From contig JAOZHM010000152.1 of the NCBI GenBank assembly GCA_026014845.1, positions 1 to 8,244 of the forward strand: a DNA stretch of 8,244 nucleotides, read 5' to 3'. The notes beneath the pieces are model-generated. The model did not search any database. It worked only from the letters and a program-made list of their open reading frames with translations, and was not told the DNA's origin. A program made the translations under genes and the position numbers. The stretch is from Candidatus Bathyarchaeota archaeon (GTDB taxonomy: Archaea; Thermoproteota; Bathyarchaeia; Bathyarchaeales; Bathycorpusculaceae). This document shows, in pieces, positions 6,023 to 8,244 of the stretch (position 1 is its first letter; each line of letters starts with the position of its first letter).

Positions 6023-7090
6023 ATGAGAATTGCCATAATAGGCTCTGGAATGGCAGGTGTATCATGTGCCAGAGCACTACATAGTTTTGGTCATGAAGTT
6101 GAGATTTTTGAGATGATGTCTAAAGATAGCCCTACTAGACCAAGACAGATGGAAGGTAGTGCTCATTTTCTGGATAATGTCCCTAAGCTGTACCCTGATC
6201 AGAATTTGAAGACCCTCGAGATACGTTCTCCAAGTCACACAATATTGCTTAAGGGCAACATAGGCTTTTTCTATGAAGTTGGTGGAGAAACAGGTATTGA
6301 AGCTAGAGAAAGAAGACTCGTTGAAGAGTTCATCTCTATTAATTATTCTAGGAGGGTGGAAAAGAAAGAGCAATTAGAAGACCAATTTGATATAGTTGTT
6401 GCTGCTGATGGTTACAGCTCAAGAATTGCATTGGAAGCAGGTCTTAGGTCAAAAACGCCTACACAAGTTGGAATAGGGGTGGGCTTCACAGTTGAAGGTG
6501 ACTTCAATCCTGAATGGACGACAATCTGGCTTAACAATCAACTTTCATTACATGGTTATGCCTACATTATACCTTTCTCAACAACTGAGGCTTCTTTGGT
6601 TTCATTTTCAATTGGCAAGAATGTTCCTGTCAAAACCTATCGTAAGAGTCTGAGACAACTTGCTGTGTCAAGAGGTTGGAAGATTCTTGATGAATGGGTA
6701 GACATTGAGAGCTGGTATGATTTCTCTTCTTATCAGAAAGATAACTTGTTTGTTGTTGGAAATGCTGGTTCATTTACAGACCCTGCTTTAGGGTTTGGGT
6801 TGAAATGGGGGATAAGATCTGCAAAGCTATGTGCTAAAGCAATCCACAAGAATCTTGATTATAATTTGCTTCTTGAAGATGAACTTCTACCTGAGTTTGG
6901 CTCTTGTCAAGTGCTAAGGAAATTCTTTGAAAGTGCTAGTGATCAAGATTATGATAGATTTGTAGGAAGCTTCAGGAATCCTCTTGTCAGAAACTTAGTT
7001 CAGTCTGGAAGACCTATCCTTCAAAAACTAACGCGGACGCTCCTACTGCGTAGAGTCACTCAACTGTCCAAAAGGACGCTACTTAGGTGA
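6023..7090 (+). CDS. FAD-dependent oxidoreductase of the geranylgeranyl reductase family
   Basis: A 355-residue flavoprotein. Residues 1-30 are the FAD-binding Rossmann start, IAIIGSGMAG (3-12) with Glu30 at the end of the second strand for the ribose. AADGYSSR (127-134) is the second FAD motif, GYAYIIPF (178-185) resembles the conserved strand of geranylgeranyl reductases in the substrate cavity, and GNAGSFTDPALGFGLKWGI (246-264) is the family's third FAD motif. Members reduce the double bonds of geranylgeranyl chains in archaeal lipids or quinone and chlorophyll side chains, acting at the membrane surface. This protein is somewhat shorter than typical lipid reductases (about 390-450 residues) and has an unusual basic C-terminus, so its substrate may differ; related halogenase or hydroxylase-like flavoproteins are alternatives. 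A probable polyprenyl synthase begins downstream, which supports an isoprenoid role. ATG 6023 has TAGGGA 6-8 bases before it. Confidence 0.8.
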   Translation: MRIAIIGSGMAGVSCARALHSFGHEVEIFEMMSKDSPTRPRQMEGSAHFLDNVPKLYPDQNLKTLEIRSPSHTILLKGNIGFFYEVGGETGIEARERRLVEEFISINYSRRVEKKEQLEDQFDIVVAADGYSSRIALEAGLRSKTPTQVGIGVGFTVEGDFNPEWTTIWLNNQLSLHGYAYIIPFSTTEASLVSFSIGKNVPVKTYRKSLRQLAVSRGWKILDEWVDIESWYDFSSYQKDNLFVVGNAGSFTDPALGFGLKWGIRSAKLCAKAIHKNLDYNLLLEDELLPEFGSCQVLRKFFESASDQDYDRFVGSFRNPLVRNLVQSGRPILQKLTRTLLLRRVTQLSKRTLLR

Positions 7091-7173
7091 CTGCGACTTA
7101 GACTAGCGCGCGCGATCCTTGAAAGCCGCTTATTCAAACCAGTGGGACGTTTTATGCAACATTCGGAGTTTTC

Positions 7174-7206
7174 CGTAATATTTATATCGTAAGAAACAGT
7201 ATTACG
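7174..7206. repeat. Inverted repeat flanking the TATA box of the small membrane protein gene
   Basis: CGTAATA (7174-7180) and TATTACG (7200-7206) are perfect 7-base complements separated by 19 bases that contain the TATA box. The word CGTAA occurs three times (7174, 7188, 7205). It may be a binding site for a second factor, separate from the PadR operator just downstream. Confidence 0.45.
7181..7188 (+). promoter_or_regulatory. TATA box of the small membrane protein gene
   Basis: TTTATATC, within AATATTTATATC, is a strong archaeal TATA box. Transcription would start near 7209, directly before the operator at 7214, the same layout as in the PadR-1 promoter. Confidence 0.6.
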
Positions 7207-7213
7207 TAAGTAG

Positions 7214-7235
7214 ATATGTCTCTTGTGAGACATAT
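7214..7235. promoter_or_regulatory. PadR-type operator, copy 2 (ATATGTC-N8-GACATAT)
   Basis: Here the symmetry is even better than in copy 1: arms ATATGTCTC and GAGACATAT are perfect over 9 bases around TTGT. It lies 25 bases beyond the TATA box. The 12 bases GACATATTGTAT (7229-7240) are identical to the PadR-1 promoter read in its own direction. The sharing of sequence, spacing and position makes co-regulation by PadR-1 likely. Confidence 0.7.
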
Positions 7236-7263
7236 TGTATAAGTGTAAGACACAGATACAAAT

Positions 7264-7268
7264 GGTGA
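7264..7268 (+). promoter_or_regulatory. Ribosome binding site GGTGA that decides the start at 7274
   Basis: GGTGA is complementary to the UCACC near the 3' end of archaeal 16S rRNA and lies 5 bases before ATG 7274. It overlaps the in-frame ATG at 7262, which has no such site, and rules against the in-frame TTG at 7235, which lies on the last base of the operator. Confidence 0.6.
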
Positions 7269-7273
7269 AAAAC

Positions 7274-7633
7274 ATGTTAGAAATAATAACGTCCATGTTG
7301 GAAATGCTCAGCCCCATGTCGAAAATACTGGTGCCTACGTTATGGTTATGTTTCGCAGCCTACGCCGCATGGTATTATACGTCTGCAAAAAAGTATGCGC
7401 CACTAGCCCGTGAAGAGGTAAGAATACTGTGGAAGATTCACAAACAAAACGTCGGATGCGAAGCCAAGAAATGGCAGGAAATAAGACGTAAAGATAAGAT
7501 AGTCGGCTTTGAATGTGAATGCGGATACAAGCACGTACAGAAGCGTCCGATAGCAGCTAGCAAGCCAGCGTCACATGTCGGTCAGGTGTCTCCTGTGTTC
7601 TATAAGATGCACACCACGTATGAGTCAGAATAA
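7274..7633 (+). CDS. Small single-span membrane protein with a His/Cys cluster, PadR-operator controlled
   Basis: A 119-residue protein that I do not recognise. An N-terminal Met- and Leu-rich helix leads into one membrane segment, residues about 18-36 (ILVPTLWLCFAAYAAWYY), followed by a basic SAKK, so the larger C-terminal part is probably cytoplasmic. That part has His56, Cys62, Cys81 and Cys83 (GFECECGYKH at 78-87), an arrangement that could hold a zinc ion or an oxidisable Cys pair; His87 is a further candidate. A polar tail of about 25 residues ends the protein. The start is ATG 7274 because of the GGTGA site before it; ATG 7262 would add four residues. The promoter carries the same operator as PadR-1, so the protein is probably induced when that repressor lets go. 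A role in membrane stress, metal or drug sensing would fit PadR biology but is not shown by the sequence. Confidence 0.75.
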   Translation: MLEIITSMLEMLSPMSKILVPTLWLCFAAYAAWYYTSAKKYAPLAREEVRILWKIHKQNVGCEAKKWQEIRRKDKIVGFECECGYKHVQKRPIAASKPASHVGQVSPVFYKMHTTYESE

Positions 7634-7646
7634 TTCTTTTCTGTTT
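7634..7646 (+). terminator. T-rich stretch after the small membrane protein gene
   Basis: TTCTTTTCTGTTT follows the stop codon at once. Archaeal transcription often ends in such pyrimidine-rich, T-heavy sequence. No hairpin is seen. Confidence 0.3.
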
Positions 7647-7755
7647 CCGCGGTTGAGGCTGAATAATTAGTTTGGTTTCCAGTTCTACAGTTAGCTTTGT
7701 TGCTTGCTTTGAACTTTTGTAAGACGACAAGCCGATTCACAACAGGTAGGCGCGC

Positions 7756-7788
7756 GGGCGACAACTACTTCTGAGAGGGGCGTCGCTC
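7756..7788 (+). other. Possible RNA stem-loop in the GC-rich patch
   Basis: GGGCGAC (7756-7762) can pair with GTCGCTC (7782-7788) through seven pairs, one of them G-U in RNA, around a 19-base loop. The G-U pair would fit a plus-strand RNA, but a stem of this length can arise by chance. Confidence 0.3.
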
Positions 7789-7868
7789 TATTTGCTTCCC
7801 GTTTATCTTCATGCCTGCGAATAGTGGCAATTATAGATTTTCAATGTTGCTTTTTAGGTGTCGGAAAG

Positions 7869-7925
7869 TGTTGTTGTATGTTTACCTAGGGGGGGCACAA
7901 CAACAATTCTAGTTGGTACCCCTAG
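7869..7925 (+). ncRNA. Possible H-type pseudoknot: untranslated leader element or small RNA
   Basis: Two perfect stems interlock. TGTTGTTGT (7869-7877) pairs with ACAACAACA (7897-7905), and CTAGGGG (7886-7892) in its loop pairs with CCCCTAG (7919-7925) beyond it. The linkers are 8, 4 and 13 bases, a feasible pseudoknot geometry. A weak TATA-like sequence near 7828-7837 would start a transcript around 7858, just before it. It lies about 105 bases before the probable polyprenyl synthase gene, so it could be a leader element of that gene. No known riboswitch class is recognised. Confidence 0.4.
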
Positions 7926-7934
7926 CGCATGCTG

Positions 7935-7947
7935 TATGGAGTCCATA
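7935..7947. promoter_or_regulatory. Palindrome TATGGA-G-TCCATA before the synthase gene
   Basis: Perfect 6-base arms around one base. It overlaps the TATA-like CCATAAAAA (7944-7950), which would start a transcript near 7972 with a leader of about 60 bases. A small operator is possible. An in-frame ATG at 7936 inside it is not believed to be the gene start. Confidence 0.35.
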
Positions 7948-8031
7948 AAAAGGGGAGTTTGCTGGAGAAATCTCTACGACAAGCCTAAAAGAACAAATAC
8001 AAAAAGGAGACATAATAACGACCGAAAGAAA

Positions 8032-8244
8032 ATGAGCAGCAAGAAATTGATGGAAAAAGTGAAAGAATTACTTGAGGAAAGAGGAAGAAAAGCCTACGAA
8101 GTGGTTAAAGAAGAGATTTTGAATGAAGAAATAGAATACAAACCCATTCGTGACGCGTTACGATATTTTATACAAGAATTGTGGCATAACTTTCAGCATC
8201 CAGCGTTACTTTCTTTAGCATGTGAATCTGTTGGAGGAAAACCA
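8032..8244 (+). CDS. Probable polyprenyl (isoprenoid) diphosphate synthase, N-terminal part (runs off the window)
   Basis: The first 71 residues of an open frame that continues past the window. A charged helical start (MSSKKLMEKVKELLEERG) leads to HPALLSLACESVGGKP (residues 56-71), which matches the RPALvlLacEavGG segment near the N-terminus of trans-isoprenyl diphosphate synthases; His stands where the substrate-binding Arg usually is, which may mark a variant or inactive member. The diagnostic DDxxD motif would come soon after the cut, so the call is provisional. These enzymes join isopentenyl diphosphate units into the chains of archaeal lipids and quinones, which would suit the geranylgeranyl-reductase-like protein upstream. 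ATG 8032 has only a distant AGGAGA (8005-8010), 21 bases away; the frame is open upstream to an ATG at 7936, but the added residues are basic and look non-coding. Confidence 0.6.
   Translation, partial: MSSKKLMEKVKELLEERGRKAYEVVKEEILNEEIEYKPIRDALRYFIQELWHNFQHPALLSLACESVGGKP

Larger units (their letters stand above)
7634..8031. other. 398-base gene-free region with GC-rich patches and RNA-like complementarity
   Basis: No open frame of note was found here. GC-rich patches (around 7750-7785 and 7885-7930) stand out from the AT-rich surroundings, as structured RNA genes do in AT-rich archaea. Separate entries describe a stem at 7756-7788, a pseudoknot-like set of arms at 7869-7925 and a palindrome at 7935-7947. 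The region does not show tRNA, 5S, SRP RNA or RNase P RNA signatures that I can recognise. Confidence 0.5.

Noticed and set aside
7235..7261. TTG start at 7235 for the small membrane protein
   Set aside because: It lies on the last base of the operator palindrome and has no ribosome site, whereas ATG 7274 has GGTGA five bases before it.
7060..7317. 85-residue minus-strand open frame over the flavoprotein end and the operator promoter
   Set aside because: It would run through the TATA box and operator and has no recognisable features.
7936..8031. N-terminal extension of the synthase from ATG 7936
   Set aside because: The frame is open, but the 32 added residues are basic and low in hydrophobic residues, the ATG lies in a palindrome, and no ribosome site precedes it.
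1..8244. CRISPR arrays, insertion sequences, tRNA or rRNA genes
   Set aside because: No regularly spaced repeats, transposase frames, long terminal inverted repeats or tRNA/rRNA signatures were seen.

Overview
The window reads as an AT-rich archaeal chromosome segment, plausibly of the Thermoproteota/Bathyarchaeia type, although the lineage is inferred and not proven. Archaeal signs are TATA boxes of the TTTATATA/TTTAAATA kind about 25 bases before inferred start sites, GGTGA-type ribosome binding sites, frequent TTG and GTG starts, an ADP-forming acyl-CoA synthetase subunit, a Bud32/RIO-like kinase, and a geranylgeranyl-reductase-like flavoprotein close to the start of a probable polyprenyl synthase.

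Left part (1-4660). The lysine-rich tail of a plus-strand gene ends at 126 and converges on a minus-strand block. Read in its own direction, that block holds an MtaD/DadD-like nucleoside deaminase, then an ADP-forming acyl-CoA synthetase alpha subunit, then, 14 bases later, a two-part protein with a degenerate nucleotidyltransferase-like N-terminus and a kinase C-terminus. These are metabolic or house-keeping genes. The acyl-CoA synthetase and kinase genes are probably cotranscribed.

Middle part (4774-5757). Two small PadR-family regulators are divergently transcribed from a 240-base shared region that is dense in inverted repeats. The minus-strand PadR gene has a TATA box followed, 27 bases on, by a 22-base palindrome ATATGTC-N8-GACATAT.

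Right part (6023-8244). A geranylgeranyl-reductase-family flavoprotein is followed by a small gene for a single-span membrane protein with a His/Cys cluster. The promoter of this small gene carries the same ATATGTC-N8-GACATAT element, 25 bases after its TATA box; 24 of 29 bases agree with the PadR promoter. This is the strongest new signal in the window: a PadR repressor that probably controls its own gene and this membrane protein as a small regulon. After it comes a 398-base gene-free stretch containing GC-rich patches and complementary arms arranged like an H-type RNA pseudoknot, and then the N-terminus of a probable polyprenyl (isoprenoid) diphosphate synthase that runs off the window. The flavoprotein and the synthase together point to isoprenoid or membrane-lipid metabolism, with the PadR-controlled membrane protein lying between them.
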